DNA from: Acetobacteraceae bacterium
Lineage (GTDB): Bacteria; Pseudomonadota; Alphaproteobacteria; Acetobacterales; Acetobacteraceae
NCBI GenBank assembly: GCA_947371015.1
Contig: CANBNK010000006.1
Span: 1-64,000 of the forward strand
Direction of reading: 5' to 3'
Length of the DNA stretch: 64,000 bases
Below are positions 36,349 through 44,372 of the stretch, one piece after another (the first letter of the stretch is position 1; the number at the start of each line of letters is the position of its first letter). Below the pieces are notes generated by a model. The model was given only the letters and a program-made list of their open reading frames with translations, made no database searches and was not told where the DNA came from. Made by a program: the position numbers and the translations under genes.

Positions 36349-37140
36349 ATGCGAACCCTGCGCCCCCTCGCCTTCCTCCTGATGCTCTTCGCCGTGGCAC
36401 CGCATGCGGTGACGGCGCAAGGCAACAATGCCGGTCTCTCGGACCTGCTGGACCCTGCGCATCTCTGCCGCGCCGCCGTGGCTGTGGTGGAACGCGAGGC
36501 CGGCACGCCGCCCGGCCTGCTGGCGGCCATCGCCCGGGTGGAATCCGGCAAGCGGGACCCGCAGACCGGCGCGGTGAACCCGTGGCCCTGGACGATCAAT
36601 GCCGAGGGGCGCGGCAGTCTTTTCCCCACCAAGGCGGCAGCTATTGCCGCCGTGAGGGAATTGCAGGCCCAGGGGGTCCGCAGCATCGATGTGGGATGCA
36701 TGCAGATCAACCAGCTGCACCACCCCAACGCCTTCCCCAACCTGGAGGCGGCCTTCGACCCGCTGACCAATGCCCGCTACGGCGCCCGCTTCCTGACCGA
36801 GTTGCAAAGCACCCGCAATGACTGGATGGCCGCCGCCGGGGCCTATCACAGCCAGACGCCGGAGCGGGCCGAGCCGTACAAGGGCATGGTCGCCCAGGCC
36901 TGGGCAGCGGAGCGGCAGGGCGGGCCGAACATCCCCTCCCCCGGCCTGCTGGCGGCGTTGCAGAGCGTGACGCCGGGCTTCCAGGGCAACCCCGGCTTCA
37001 TGCCTACGCCGGGCGGCGGCGGCGCCATGCTGGGCAACCGCGCCGAGCAGGTGGCGATGACACCGATGACCGGCGGCGGGCGCGGGAGGGGGCTGGACGC
37101 CTATCGCGCCGCGCCAACCATGCTGGCGCGGCGGTTTTAG
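36349..37140 (+). CDS. lytic transglycosylase (SLT domain)
   Basis: A 263-residue secreted protein with signal peptide ending PHAVTAQG. The SLT lysozyme-like domain runs from about 38 to 165: catalytic Glu65 in AIARVESG, then SIDVGCMQINQLHH and NARYGARFLTELQ. It cleaves peptidoglycan glycan strands with anhydro-muramyl formation. The last 90 residues are Gly/Pro/Met-rich and disordered. The start at 36349 gives a clean signal peptide; longer frames overlap msrP. It diverges from msrP, and its stop is 4 bp from the stop of the amino-acid binding protein. Confidence 0.88.
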   Translation: MRTLRPLAFLLMLFAVAPHAVTAQGNNAGLSDLLDPAHLCRAAVAVVEREAGTPPGLLAAIARVESGKRDPQTGAVNPWPWTINAEGRGSLFPTKAAAIAAVRELQAQGVRSIDVGCMQINQLHHPNAFPNLEAAFDPLTNARYGARFLTELQSTRNDWMAAAGAYHSQTPERAEPYKGMVAQAWAAERQGGPNIPSPGLLAALQSVTPGFQGNPGFMPTPGGGGAMLGNRAEQVAMTPMTGGGRGRGLDAYRAAPTMLARRF

Positions 37141-37144
37141 GTGG

Positions 37145-38164
37145 CTACCGCATCGGCCAAGCGTACATCAGCCCGCCATTGGTCCACAGCCGGTTCATGC
37201 CGCGGTCCAGGCCGATCGGGGTGTTCGGGCCGATGGTGCGCTCGAACAGCTCACCGTAGTTGCCGATGGCCTTCACCGCATTGAACAGCCAGCGCGGGTC
37301 CAGCTTCAGCGCGTTGCCCAGCACCGGGTCCACGCCCAGCAGGCGGCGGATATCGGGGTTGGGGCTGGCCAGCATCTGGTCCAGATTGCGGCTGGTCACG
37401 CCGAGTTCCTCCGCGTTGACCAGGCCCATCACCACCCAGCGCACCACGTCGAACCATTCGGCGTCATCGCGCCGCACCACGGGGCCGTAGGGCTCCTTGC
37501 TGATGCGCTCCGGCAGGATCACCCAGTCGGCCGGGTTCTGGAACTGGCTGCGCAGCGCGGCCAGCTGGGTCGCATCCGTGCCGATGGAATCGCAGCGCCC
37601 GGCCTGCAGGGCGGTCGCAGCATCGGCCATGCGCTCGATCAGCAGCGGCGTGAAGGTCAGGTTGTTGCTGCGGAAGTAGTCGGCGGTGACCACCTCATTC
37701 GTCGTGCCCGGCGACAGGCAGATGGTGGCGCCGCCCAAGGCCCGCAGGTTGGCGATATTGGCCGACTTGCGCACGATGAAGCCGTGGCCGTCATACAGGT
37801 TCACCGCCGTCAGCCGCATGCCGAGCGAGGTGTCGCGCGTCATGGAGAGCGTGGTCTGGCGGATCAGCACATCGATCTCGCCGGATTGCAGCGCGGGGAA
37901 GCGCTGCACCGCGGTCAGCGGCACGAAGCGCACCTTGGAGGGGTCGCCCAGCACGGCGGCGGCGACGCCACGGCACAGGTCGGCATCCATGCCCTGCCAG
38001 ATGCCGCGGCTGTCCGGCAGCGAGAAGCCGGCCACGCCGACATTGACGCCGCAGGTCAGGATGCCGCGGGACTTCACGCCATCCAGCGTGGTGCCGGCCT
38101 GGGCCGTGCCGGCGCCGAGCGCCAGCGCAAGCCCGGCGAGCGCGCCGAGCAGGGTATTCTTCAT
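37145..38164 (-). CDS. amino-acid ABC transporter substrate-binding protein (AapJ-like)
   Basis: A 339-residue periplasmic binding protein with signal peptide ending GAGTAQAG. It has the general L-amino-acid (AapJ) type pattern: LDGVKSRGILTCGVNVGVAGFS, WQGMDADLCRGVAAAVLGD, PLTAVQRFPALQSGEIDVL and a C-terminal NYGELFERTIG. These proteins deliver many L-amino acids to the AapQMP transporter; those genes are not here. It lies 48 bp downstream of the D-amino-acid dehydrogenase on the same strand, suggesting the two serve amino-acid uptake and oxidation together. Confidence 0.9.
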   Translation of the reverse strand: MKNTLLGALAGLALALGAGTAQAGTTLDGVKSRGILTCGVNVGVAGFSLPDSRGIWQGMDADLCRGVAAAVLGDPSKVRFVPLTAVQRFPALQSGEIDVLIRQTTLSMTRDTSLGMRLTAVNLYDGHGFIVRKSANIANLRALGGATICLSPGTTNEVVTADYFRSNNLTFTPLLIERMADAATALQAGRCDSIGTDATQLAALRSQFQNPADWVILPERISKEPYGPVVRRDDAEWFDVVRWVVMGLVNAEELGVTSRNLDQMLASPNPDIRRLLGVDPVLGNALKLDPRWLFNAVKAIGNYGELFERTIGPNTPIGLDRGMNRLWTNGGLMYAWPMR

Positions 38165-38212
38165 TGGGTGTCAGCCTCCGGTTGTCGTCTCAGGCCGGCA
38201 GGCTAGCGTGAT

Positions 38213-39505
38213 TCAGGCGGTTGCCGCCACCAGTTGCGCTGCCGTCGTGCGCCGCAGCGCGAAGGGTGCCGGGTCCAGCGCCGGGACCTCGCCGTCGATC
38301 ATGTCCGCCAGCAACTGCCCGGTGGCCGGTGCCAGGGTGAAGCCAAGCGCGCCATGGCCGACATTCAGCCACAGCCCGGGGATGCCGCTGGCGCCGATGA
38401 TGGGCTTGCCATCCGGCGTGGCCGGCCGCAGCCCGGCCCAGCTTTTGGCGCGGGACCAGTCGGCGGCGGCGGGAAAGGCGGCTTCCGCCTGGCGCGCCAG
38501 CGTGGCCAGGCGCCGGGCCGGCTGGCTGGTGTTCTCGCCAGCCAGGTCCACCATGCCGGCGACGCGCAGCTGATGGGTGCTGCGGTCCTGCAACGGAGCA
38601 TAGACGATCTTGTGGTGCGCGTCGGTGATGCTGATGCGCGGCGCGCTGTTCCAGGGCTCCACCGGCAGGGTCAGGCTGTAGCCGCGCAGCGGATAGATCG
38701 GCAGGCGAATGCCGTGCGGGCGCAGCAGATGCACCGCCGCGGCGCCGCCGGCCAGCACCAGCGCATCGGCGCGCAGCGGGCCTTCCATCGTCTCCACCCC
38801 CACCGCGCGGCCGCCGGCCAGCAGCAGGCGCAGCGCCTTGCGGCCGAACAGGAATTGCGCGCCTTGCGCTTCCAGCACGCGCTGGAGTTCCAGGCAGAAG
38901 CGATGGGCGTCGCCGACTTCCTCGCTGGGGGTGTGGATGCCGCCGGCCAGCACGCCGCGCATGCCCTCAAGCGCTGGTTCCAGCGCCAGGCATTGGCCGG
39001 AATCCAGCACCTCCTGCTCGCTGCCGTGGCGGGCCTGGAGGCGCACCACCTCGGCGGCGCCGGCCAGGTCCTTGGGGTCGCGGTACACCACGAGCTTGCC
39101 GTTCATCCGCCAGGCGAAATCCAGCGCTTCCCGCTGCATCAGCCGGTGGACCATGCGGCGGGAATAGGCGCCAAGGCCGAGCAGTTCGACCGTGGTGGCC
39201 TCGAACCGTGGCGCCGTGCAGCAGCGCAGGAACGCCAGCAGCCAGCGCCATTGCCCCGGGTCAACCTGGGGATGCAGGCGCAGTGGGGCATCGGGGTCCA
39301 GCATCCAGCCCAGCGCCTTCTGCGCCACGCCGGGCGCGGCCAGGGGGGCGACGTAGCTGTAGGAAAGCTGCGCCCCATTGGCGAAGCTGGCGCCATTGCC
39401 GGCGATTGGCTCGCGGTCCAGCACCGTTACCTGGTGGCCGGAGAGGGTCAGGCTGTAGGCGGCGGTCATGCCGGCGACGCCAGCGCCGATGACGAGAATG
39501 TGCAT
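38213..39505 (-). CDS. dadA: D-amino-acid dehydrogenase, small subunit type
   Basis: A 430-residue FAD protein of the DAO family. The dinucleotide motif VIGAGVAGMTAAYSL opens the chain, followed by FANGAQLSYSYVAPLA, a DadA hallmark, and ends with a second FAD contact region (WLNVGHGALGFTLAPATG). It oxidises D-amino acids to 2-oxo acids and ammonia at the membrane, passing electrons to quinone. The neighbouring amino-acid binding protein and the divergent ferredoxin fit an amino-acid oxidation context. No alanine racemase (dadX) is adjacent. Confidence 0.92.
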   Translation of the reverse strand: MHILVIGAGVAGMTAAYSLTLSGHQVTVLDREPIAGNGASFANGAQLSYSYVAPLAAPGVAQKALGWMLDPDAPLRLHPQVDPGQWRWLLAFLRCCTAPRFEATTVELLGLGAYSRRMVHRLMQREALDFAWRMNGKLVVYRDPKDLAGAAEVVRLQARHGSEQEVLDSGQCLALEPALEGMRGVLAGGIHTPSEEVGDAHRFCLELQRVLEAQGAQFLFGRKALRLLLAGGRAVGVETMEGPLRADALVLAGGAAAVHLLRPHGIRLPIYPLRGYSLTLPVEPWNSAPRISITDAHHKIVYAPLQDRSTHQLRVAGMVDLAGENTSQPARRLATLARQAEAAFPAAADWSRAKSWAGLRPATPDGKPIIGASGIPGLWLNVGHGALGFTLAPATGQLLADMIDGEVPALDPAPFALRRTTAAQLVAATA

Positions 39506-39605
39506 GCCCTGACTATGCCAGCCGATGCCGCCCGCGCGCCAGCCACGCCTTGCGATGCGCCGCGCGGAAGGCTAGGCGAGGCGCCGGACAGCCGGAGCCC
39601 AGCCC

Positions 39606-39929
39606 ATGCCGACCGTGACCTTCACCCTGCCCGACGGCACCGCCCGCAGCGTGGACAGCGGCGGTTGCGAGACACTGATGCATGTGGTGCTCCGCCACGA
39701 CATCCCGGGCATCGAGGCCGAGTGCGGCGGCCAGTTGGTCTGCGCGACCTGCCAGGTCTATGTCGAGGTGCCCTGGGCAGCCGCCCTGCCCGGCGCTTCC
39801 GAGGATGAGCAGGACATGATCGGCGACCTGGCGGTGGACGTGCGGCCGGAAAGCCGGCTGGCCTGCCAGATCCGGCTGACCCCGGCACTGGACGGGCTGA
39901 GCGTGCGGGTACCGGCGCGGCAGCGCTAG
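39606..39929 (+). CDS. [2Fe-2S] ferredoxin, adrenodoxin/putidaredoxin type
   Basis: A 107-residue ferredoxin with cluster cysteines Cys40, Cys46, Cys49 and Cys87 in the C-x5-C-x2-C...C spacing (AECGGQLVCATC and RLACQI). This spacing marks the group that serves cytochrome P450s, Rieske-type oxygenases or Fe-S assembly. The acidic stretch SEDEQDM is where redox partners usually dock. No oxygenase or ferredoxin reductase is adjacent, so the partner is unknown. It diverges from dadA across 100 bp and is followed by a hairpin. Confidence 0.92.
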   Translation: MPTVTFTLPDGTARSVDSGGCETLMHVVLRHDIPGIEAECGGQLVCATCQVYVEVPWAAALPGASEDEQDMIGDLAVDVRPESRLACQIRLTPALDGLSVRVPARQR

Positions 39930-39975
39930 CTCCGGCTTAACCCGCGCTCAGCATCGCGCTGCGGGGAACGCCGTC

Positions 39976-40003
39976 ACCGCTGCGGCGCTGCCGCCTTCGC
40001 GGT
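39976..40003. terminator. hairpin in the gap between ferredoxin and CoA-transferase
   Basis: ACCGC-t-GCGGC-gct-GCCGC-cttc-GCGGT forms a two-part stem with a 3-nt loop. It is 47 bp after the ferredoxin stop in a 182-bp convergent gap. No U-tract follows. Confidence 0.45.
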
Positions 40004-40111
40004 TCAAGCGGTGAAGTCCGTCACACTCTCACGGAGACGTCTGACAGCCTCCAACTGTTGCCCGAGCGGCTGCTTCACGCCGTTGGTGATTCCACCGGCG
40101 ACGGTCAGTCT

Positions 40112-41242
40112 CTAGCCCTCGCCCACCTCCGGCGTGCGGGTCTTGCCACTGGCCGGGCGAACCCCATCGAAGCTGATCGGCAAGTCAACGTAGCGGATGC
40201 CCTTGGGCGTTTCCCGCACCATGCCCAGCGCCTGCACCTGCGGATGCGCCACCGCCTGGGCCACGCCCTGAACCGGGGTGAAGGGGACGCCGACCTCGAC
40301 GAAGCGCGCCTCCCATTCCGCGTTGCCCTTGGCCAGCAGCAGCGCCTGGATCTGCGCGTTCAGCGCCTCCCGGTTCGCCACGCGGGCCGGATTGGTGGCG
40401 TAGCGCGGGTCGTCGCACCATTCGGGGTGGCCGATCAGCTTCGCCAGCCGGCGGAACAGGTTGTCGTTGCCGGCGCCGACCACCGCCTCGCCATCCGCGG
40501 TTGAGAACACCTGGTAGGGCACGATCATCGCCGCGCCGCTGCCCTCGCGCTTCGGCTCCTCGCCGGAAGCGCTGTGGTTGGTGACGTGATAGGTCATCCA
40601 GCCCATCGCCACTTCCAGCAGGGAGGTATCGATGCTGCCGCCGCGCCCGGTCTGTTCCCGCCGGTACAGCGCGGTGGTGATGCCGGTGACCAGCCACATG
40701 CCGGCGCCCATGTCGATGATGCTGGTGCCGACGCGCACCGGCGGGCGGCCCATCTCCCCGGTGACGTTCATGATGCCGGAGAAGGCCTGCATGAGGGGAT
40801 CGTAGCCTGGCCGGTCGCGCAGCGGGCCGGTGGCACCGAAGGCGCCGATGCTGGCGTGGATCAGCCGCGGGTTGGCGGCACACAGCTCGGCCGCGCCGAA
40901 GCCCATTTCCTCGGCCTGGCCGGGCTTCATGTTCTGGATCACCACGTCGCTGTCCAGGATCAGCGCGCGCAGTTCCGCCTTGGCGGCATCGCTGCGCAGG
41001 TCGAAGGCGCGGGAGTGCTTGCCGCGGTTCAACGCCATGAACAGGCTGGCCTGGCCATCCGCGAAGGGCGGTCCCCAGCCGCGGCAAGGGTCACCCTCGC
41101 CGGGGCGTTCGATCTTGGTCACCTCGGCGCCAAGCTCCGAAAGCACCAGCGCGGCATAGGGCGCCGCCACGCTGTGGCCCATCTCGATGACGCGAAGGCC
41201 GGCGAGCGGACCGGCCGGAGTGGCTGGCGCCGTGCTGCTCAC
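40112..41242 (-). CDS. family III (CaiB/BaiF) CoA-transferase, short C-terminus
   Basis: A 376-residue single-domain family III CoA-transferase: GLRVIEMGHSVAAPYAALVLSE, EVTKIERPGEGDP, VVIQNMKPGQAEEMG and the catalytic Asp in VGTSIIDMGAG. It moves CoA between carboxylic acids. The chain stops at TPEVGEG, the point where relatives usually continue with a GEHT motif and a final helix, so the C-terminus is short. After the TAG the frame stays open for another 35 codons. It overlaps the downstream LLM gene by ATGA, suggesting a two-gene operon. Confidence 0.88.
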   Translation of the reverse strand: MSSTAPATPAGPLAGLRVIEMGHSVAAPYAALVLSELGAEVTKIERPGEGDPCRGWGPPFADGQASLFMALNRGKHSRAFDLRSDAAKAELRALILDSDVVIQNMKPGQAEEMGFGAAELCAANPRLIHASIGAFGATGPLRDRPGYDPLMQAFSGIMNVTGEMGRPPVRVGTSIIDMGAGMWLVTGITTALYRREQTGRGGSIDTSLLEVAMGWMTYHVTNHSASGEEPKREGSGAAMIVPYQVFSTADGEAVVGAGNDNLFRRLAKLIGHPEWCDDPRYATNPARVANREALNAQIQALLLAKGNAEWEARFVEVGVPFTPVQGVAQAVAHPQVQALGMVRETPKGIRYVDLPISFDGVRPASGKTRTPEVGEG

Positions 41243-42444
41243 GCCATCACCTCCTCGGCCGCCGGCACGCGGGTGATCTGGTGCGCCTGCAGCTTAGGCA
41301 GCACCTCGGCAGCGAAGCGGCGGATCTGGTTCAGGAACATCTCATGCGGCATGGCGCCGCGGTTCATGCTGACCAGCAGCGTCTCGGCGCCGCACTTCTC
41401 GGCCTCCGCGATCAGCTTCGCCGCCACTTCGTCGCCGGTGCCCCAGGGCATGTGCTCGGCGCGCTTCTCGACATCGGCCATGGTCATATTGCGGAAATCC
41501 TGCCGGTCGAAGGCCGCCTGCTTCAGGTTCTCCTGCCGCACGTAGTCGGTGCTGGACTGCGTGACGTAGCCGTGTTCGCGCTGGATGGCGGTTTCGGTGA
41601 AGTTGCCGTGGCTGAACAGCGTCTGGTTGAAATAGAGGTGGTAAGGGCCGTTCTCCTTCACCGCCTGGGCCTTGCTGTCGGCCACGTAGGCGTTGACGCC
41701 GATGCTGAGGTGCTGCGGCGTCACCTTGCGGCCGTGCTGCGCCTGCACCTTGGCATACAACCCGATGATGTCGTCCCGCAGGCCGCCAGGCGCCAGGCCG
41801 GGCGTGATCGGCACGTCCTTGCGCGCCGCCCACTCGATGCTTTCCTTGCTGCCGACCACGGGCACCCAGACGCGCGGGTGCGGCCGCTGCATCGGGCGCG
41901 GCCAGAGCGCCACGTCCTTGTAGGACCAGAATTTTCCTTCGTAGCTGAAGACGTCCTGGGTCCAGGCGCCGGTGACGATCTCGTAGGCTTCCTCGAAGCG
42001 GTCGCGGCTCTCGCTCATCGAGACGTTGTGCACGCCGTATTCGCGCGGAATGCCACGGGCGAAGCCGCTGATGATGCGGCCGCCGGACAGGCAGTCCAGC
42101 ATCGCCAGTTCCTCGGCCAGGCGCAGGGGGGAATGCAGCGGCAGCAGGTTGCCGTAGATCAGCAGCTTCAGCTTCTTGGTGCGCTGCGCCGCCGCCGCCG
42201 CCATCAGGTTGGGCGAGTTCATCAGCCCGTAGGGCGAGGTGTGGTGCTCGTTGAAGCCGACGCCGTCGTAGCCGAGCTTGTCCATCTCCTCCCAGGCCTG
42301 GAGATGCTCCTCATAGGTCTGCATGCCGATCTTGGGGTCGAAGTGCTTCGCGCTCAGCGGGTACGGCAGTTCCTGCACGCCCGGCACCTTCACGTGGTTC
42401 AGGTTGGCGCCATAGGCCAGCAGGTCGAAGACAAAGACTTTCAT
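41239..42444 (-). CDS. LLM-class (luciferase-like) flavin-dependent oxidoreductase
   Basis: A 401-residue luciferase-like monooxygenase: NEHHTSPYGLMNSPN, LPLHSPLRLAEELAMLDCLSGGR and FARGIPREYG are typical of the TIM-barrel group that uses reduced FMN and O2. The Met at 42444 (MKVFVFDLLAYG) is chosen because the family begins there; the upstream frame is antisense to the next gene. It is the upstream partner of the CoA-transferase, sharing an ATGA junction. A two-step route, oxygenation plus CoA activation of an organic acid, is a reasonable inference. The substrate is unknown. Confidence 0.88.
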   Translation of the reverse strand: MKVFVFDLLAYGANLNHVKVPGVQELPYPLSAKHFDPKIGMQTYEEHLQAWEEMDKLGYDGVGFNEHHTSPYGLMNSPNLMAAAAAQRTKKLKLLIYGNLLPLHSPLRLAEELAMLDCLSGGRIISGFARGIPREYGVHNVSMSESRDRFEEAYEIVTGAWTQDVFSYEGKFWSYKDVALWPRPMQRPHPRVWVPVVGSKESIEWAARKDVPITPGLAPGGLRDDIIGLYAKVQAQHGRKVTPQHLSIGVNAYVADSKAQAVKENGPYHLYFNQTLFSHGNFTETAIQREHGYVTQSSTDYVRQENLKQAAFDRQDFRNMTMADVEKRAEHMPWGTGDEVAAKLIAEAEKCGAETLLVSMNRGAMPHEMFLNQIRRFAAEVLPKLQAHQITRVPAAEEVMA

Positions 42445-42535
42445 CGGATGGTTCCCTTGGTTGCGCGCAAGTTGGCGCAGGCTTGGTCGGCCGACAAGGT
42501 GGCGATAGCGTGCTTGCCATCGAAGGAATTTGACG

Positions 42536-43492
42536 ATGACGAAGCCGACCATTCTGCTGTGGCTCGATGAAGCCGAAACATACCGGCGCGCCGTCGCCGC
42601 CGCCGGGCTGGAGGAGCGCTGCACCCTGGTCGCGGTGCCGCGCGCTGCGACCCCGGACGCGGCCTTGCTGGCCAGCGCCGATGCCGTGCTGGCCTGGGGC
42701 GCCGCGCCCGGCCTGCTGGATCGCATGCCCAGGCTGCGCTGGGTGCAGGCGCTGACGGCGGGGGTGGAGATGTGGCTCGGCCGGCCGGACGTGACGGACC
42801 GCTTCGCGCTGTGCTGCGCCCGCGGCACGCATCGGGTAGCGATGCCGGAGAATATCCTCGGTGCGCTGTTCCACATCACCAAGCCCTACACCCAGGCGGT
42901 GCTGGCGCAGCGTGAGCACAAATGGGCGCGCAAGGTCGGCCAGCCGCTGGCCGGCAGGACGCTTGGCATCCTCGGCCTGGGCGCGATCGGCGCCGAGCTG
43001 GCGAAGAAGGCCGCCGCGCTGGAGTTGCGCGTCATCGGCACCAAGCGCGTGGTGGAGGACGTGCCGCATGTGGAAAAGGTGCTGCCACCGGACCGCACCG
43101 CCGAGGTGCTGGCCGAGAGCGATTTCCTCGTCGTCCTGCTGCCGCTGACGCCGGATACCGAGAACAGCATCGACGCCGGCTTCCTGGCGCAGATGAAGCC
43201 CACCGCCTGGCTGCTGAACTTCGGCCGGGGTGCCCTTGTGGTGGATGCGGACCTGATCGCCGCCGTGCAGCAGCAGCGCATCGCCGGCGCGGTGCTGGAC
43301 GTGTTCCGCCAGGAACCGCTGCCGCCGGAGCACCCGTTCTGGGCCACCGAGGGCGTGCTGGTGCTGCCGCATATCGGCGGTGGCCACCCGACGCGCGACG
43401 CCATCGTGGCCGAGCTGTTCGTGGAGAATCTGGGCCGCTTCCTGGACGGCCGACCCTTGGCCGCGCGGGTGGACCTGGCGGTCGGCTACTGA
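42536..43492 (+). CDS. D-2-hydroxyacid dehydrogenase (NAD-dependent)
   Basis: A 318-residue D-2-hydroxyacid dehydrogenase. The NAD fold has GILGLGAIGAELAKKA, and the catalytic set is visible as Arg in LLNFGRGALVV, Glu in FRQEPLPP and His in LPHIGGG. It reduces or oxidises 2-oxo/2-hydroxy acids. AAGGAA 7 nt before the ATG at 42536 fixes the start; the TTG two codons upstream is not needed. It diverges from the LLM gene across 91 bp. It is followed by a short tandem repeat and a strong hairpin before osmC. Confidence 0.9.
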   Translation: MTKPTILLWLDEAETYRRAVAAAGLEERCTLVAVPRAATPDAALLASADAVLAWGAAPGLLDRMPRLRWVQALTAGVEMWLGRPDVTDRFALCCARGTHRVAMPENILGALFHITKPYTQAVLAQREHKWARKVGQPLAGRTLGILGLGAIGAELAKKAAALELRVIGTKRVVEDVPHVEKVLPPDRTAEVLAESDFLVVLLPLTPDTENSIDAGFLAQMKPTAWLLNFGRGALVVDADLIAAVQQQRIAGAVLDVFRQEPLPPEHPFWATEGVLVLPHIGGGHPTRDAIVAELFVENLGRFLDGRPLAARVDLAVGY

Positions 43493-43497
43493 GCGCG

Positions 43498-43528
43498 GGA
43501 ACAAGCTGGGGGAACAAGCTGGGGGAAC
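43498..43528 (+). repeat. 13-nt tandem repeat, 2.4 copies
   Basis: GGAACAAGCTGGG occurs at 43498-43510 and again at 43511-43523, followed by GGAAC. It lies just after the hydroxyacid dehydrogenase stop, in the leader of osmC. It looks like a slippage repeat. Confidence 0.85.
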
Positions 43529-43546
43529 CCTGGGCGGGCCTTGCCG

Positions 43547-43572
43547 CTTGCTGCGGAAGCAACCGCAGCAAG
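43547..43572 (+). promoter_or_regulatory. perfect 10-bp hairpin overlapping the osmC ribosome site
   Basis: CTTGCTGCGG pairs with CCGCAGCAAG across the 6-nt loop AAGCAA. The 3' arm ends inside AAGGA (43570-43574), the Shine-Dalgarno 8 nt before the osmC ATG. It may control osmC translation, or end the upstream transcript. Confidence 0.65.
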
Positions 43573-43582
43573 GACGCCCCCG

Positions 43583-44017
43583 ATGGCAACCATTCACCGT
43601 AGCGCCAGCGCCGCCTGGCAAGGCAGCGGCAAGGACGGCAAAGGCGCATTGACTAGCCAGAGCGGCGCCCTCTCGCAGACGCCTTATGGCTTCAACACCC
43701 GCTTCGGCGATGCCAAGGGCACCAACCCTGAGGAGCTGATCGCCGCCGCCCATGCCGGCTGCTTCACCATGGCGCTCGCCTTCAAGTTGCAAGGCGCCGG
43801 GCATGTCGCCGAGAGCCTGCAGACCGAGGCGAAGCTTTCGATGGAGCAGGAAGCTGCCGGCTGGAAGATCGCGGCCGTGGCGTTGACGCTGACGGCCAGG
43901 GTTCCGGGCCTGACCGACGCCGAGTTCCAGACGCTGGCGGCGGATGCCAAGGCGACCTGCCCGGTCTCCCGCTTGTTGAACGCCGAGATCACGCTGGCGG
44001 CAACGCTGGAGACCTGA
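43583..44017 (+). CDS. osmC: OsmC-type peroxiredoxin
   Basis: A 144-residue OsmC, a thiol peroxidase that reduces organic hydroperoxides. The two redox cysteines are Cys60 in AAHAGCFTMAL and Cys126 in KATCPVSRLL. N-terminal ATIHRSASAAWQGSGKDGKG is typical of the OsmC rather than the Ohr branch. The start is fixed by AAGGA 8 nt upstream. A strong hairpin covers that site, and another hairpin follows the stop, so the gene seems to be its own unit. Confidence 0.93.
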   Translation: MATIHRSASAAWQGSGKDGKGALTSQSGALSQTPYGFNTRFGDAKGTNPEELIAAAHAGCFTMALAFKLQGAGHVAESLQTEAKLSMEQEAAGWKIAAVALTLTARVPGLTDAEFQTLAADAKATCPVSRLLNAEITLAATLET

Positions 44018-44025
44018 AAATGCAA

Positions 44026-44055
44026 CGGCCCGGACAGCTGAAGCTGCCCGGGCCG
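44026..44055 (+). terminator. 13-bp hairpin after osmC
   Basis: CGGCCCGG-a-CAGCT-ga-AGCTG-c-CCGGGCCG is a nearly continuous 13-bp stem starting 9 nt after the osmC stop. No U-tract follows, but the stem is very stable. Confidence 0.7.
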
Positions 44056-44111
44056 GAGGGCCGAACCTGGTGACGCCGGGGGAGGCACTGCCAAGGCTCG
44101 GCGCGGCACCT

Positions 44112-44131
44112 GGCCGGTGGGGGAACCGGCC
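44112..44131 (-). terminator. hairpin after the small membrane protein gene
   Basis: GGCCGGT-N6-ACCGGCC is a perfect 7-bp stem, extendable with one mismatch. It lies 11 bp beyond the stop of the minus-strand small gene, where its terminator is expected. Confidence 0.5.
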
Positions 44132-44141
44132 GGGCGCTAAA

Positions 44142-44303
44142 TCAGCTGCCGATTACCTTGAGCGCGACATTGCCCAGCGTGCCGACCAGGGCAAGCGCCA
44201 CCCCGATGAGCGTGAAGCGCAACAGCAGCAGAGCGACGGCGCCTGCGCGCGCATCGGGAATTTCGTGAACCGACGAACGACCGCCGATGGGTGCTGCACT
44301 CAT
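44142..44303 (-). CDS. 53-residue single-span membrane protein
   Basis: A short gene with an ideal ribosome site: AGGAGG 6 nt before the ATG. The product has a polar N-terminus (MSAAPIGGRSSVHEIPDARA) and one membrane helix of about 21 residues (GAVALLLLRFTLIGVALALV in part), then GTLGNVALKVIGS. The Arg inside the hydrophobic stretch could make it two shorter segments. I recognise no family. A promoter candidate, a perfect 7-bp palindrome between promoter and ribosome site, and a hairpin after the stop support a real, possibly regulated gene. It is not linked to any neighbour. Confidence 0.75.
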   Translation of the reverse strand: MSAAPIGGRSSVHEIPDARAGAVALLLLRFTLIGVALALVGTLGNVALKVIGS

Positions 44304-44319
44304 AACTTGCCTCCTATGG

Positions 44320-44339
44320 TTGTGTTATCCCGAACACAA
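44320..44339 (-). promoter_or_regulatory. palindrome TTGTGTT-N6-AACACAA before the small gene
   Basis: A perfect 7-bp inverted repeat with a 6-nt spacer, placed between the candidate -10 box and the ribosome site of the 53-residue gene. It could be the operator of a dimeric repressor near the transcription start, or a leader hairpin. Confidence 0.6.
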
Positions 44340-44343
44340 AGCA

Positions 44344-44372
44344 ACCTTACGTTATGATTCGTCTCGCGCCAA
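44344..44372 (-). promoter_or_regulatory. candidate promoter of the small membrane protein gene
   Basis: On the minus strand TTGGCG (44372-44367) and TAAGGT (44349-44344) are separated by 17 bp, a normal sigma-70 spacing. Transcription would begin inside the palindrome at 44320-44339. Both hexamers are imperfect. Confidence 0.45.
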
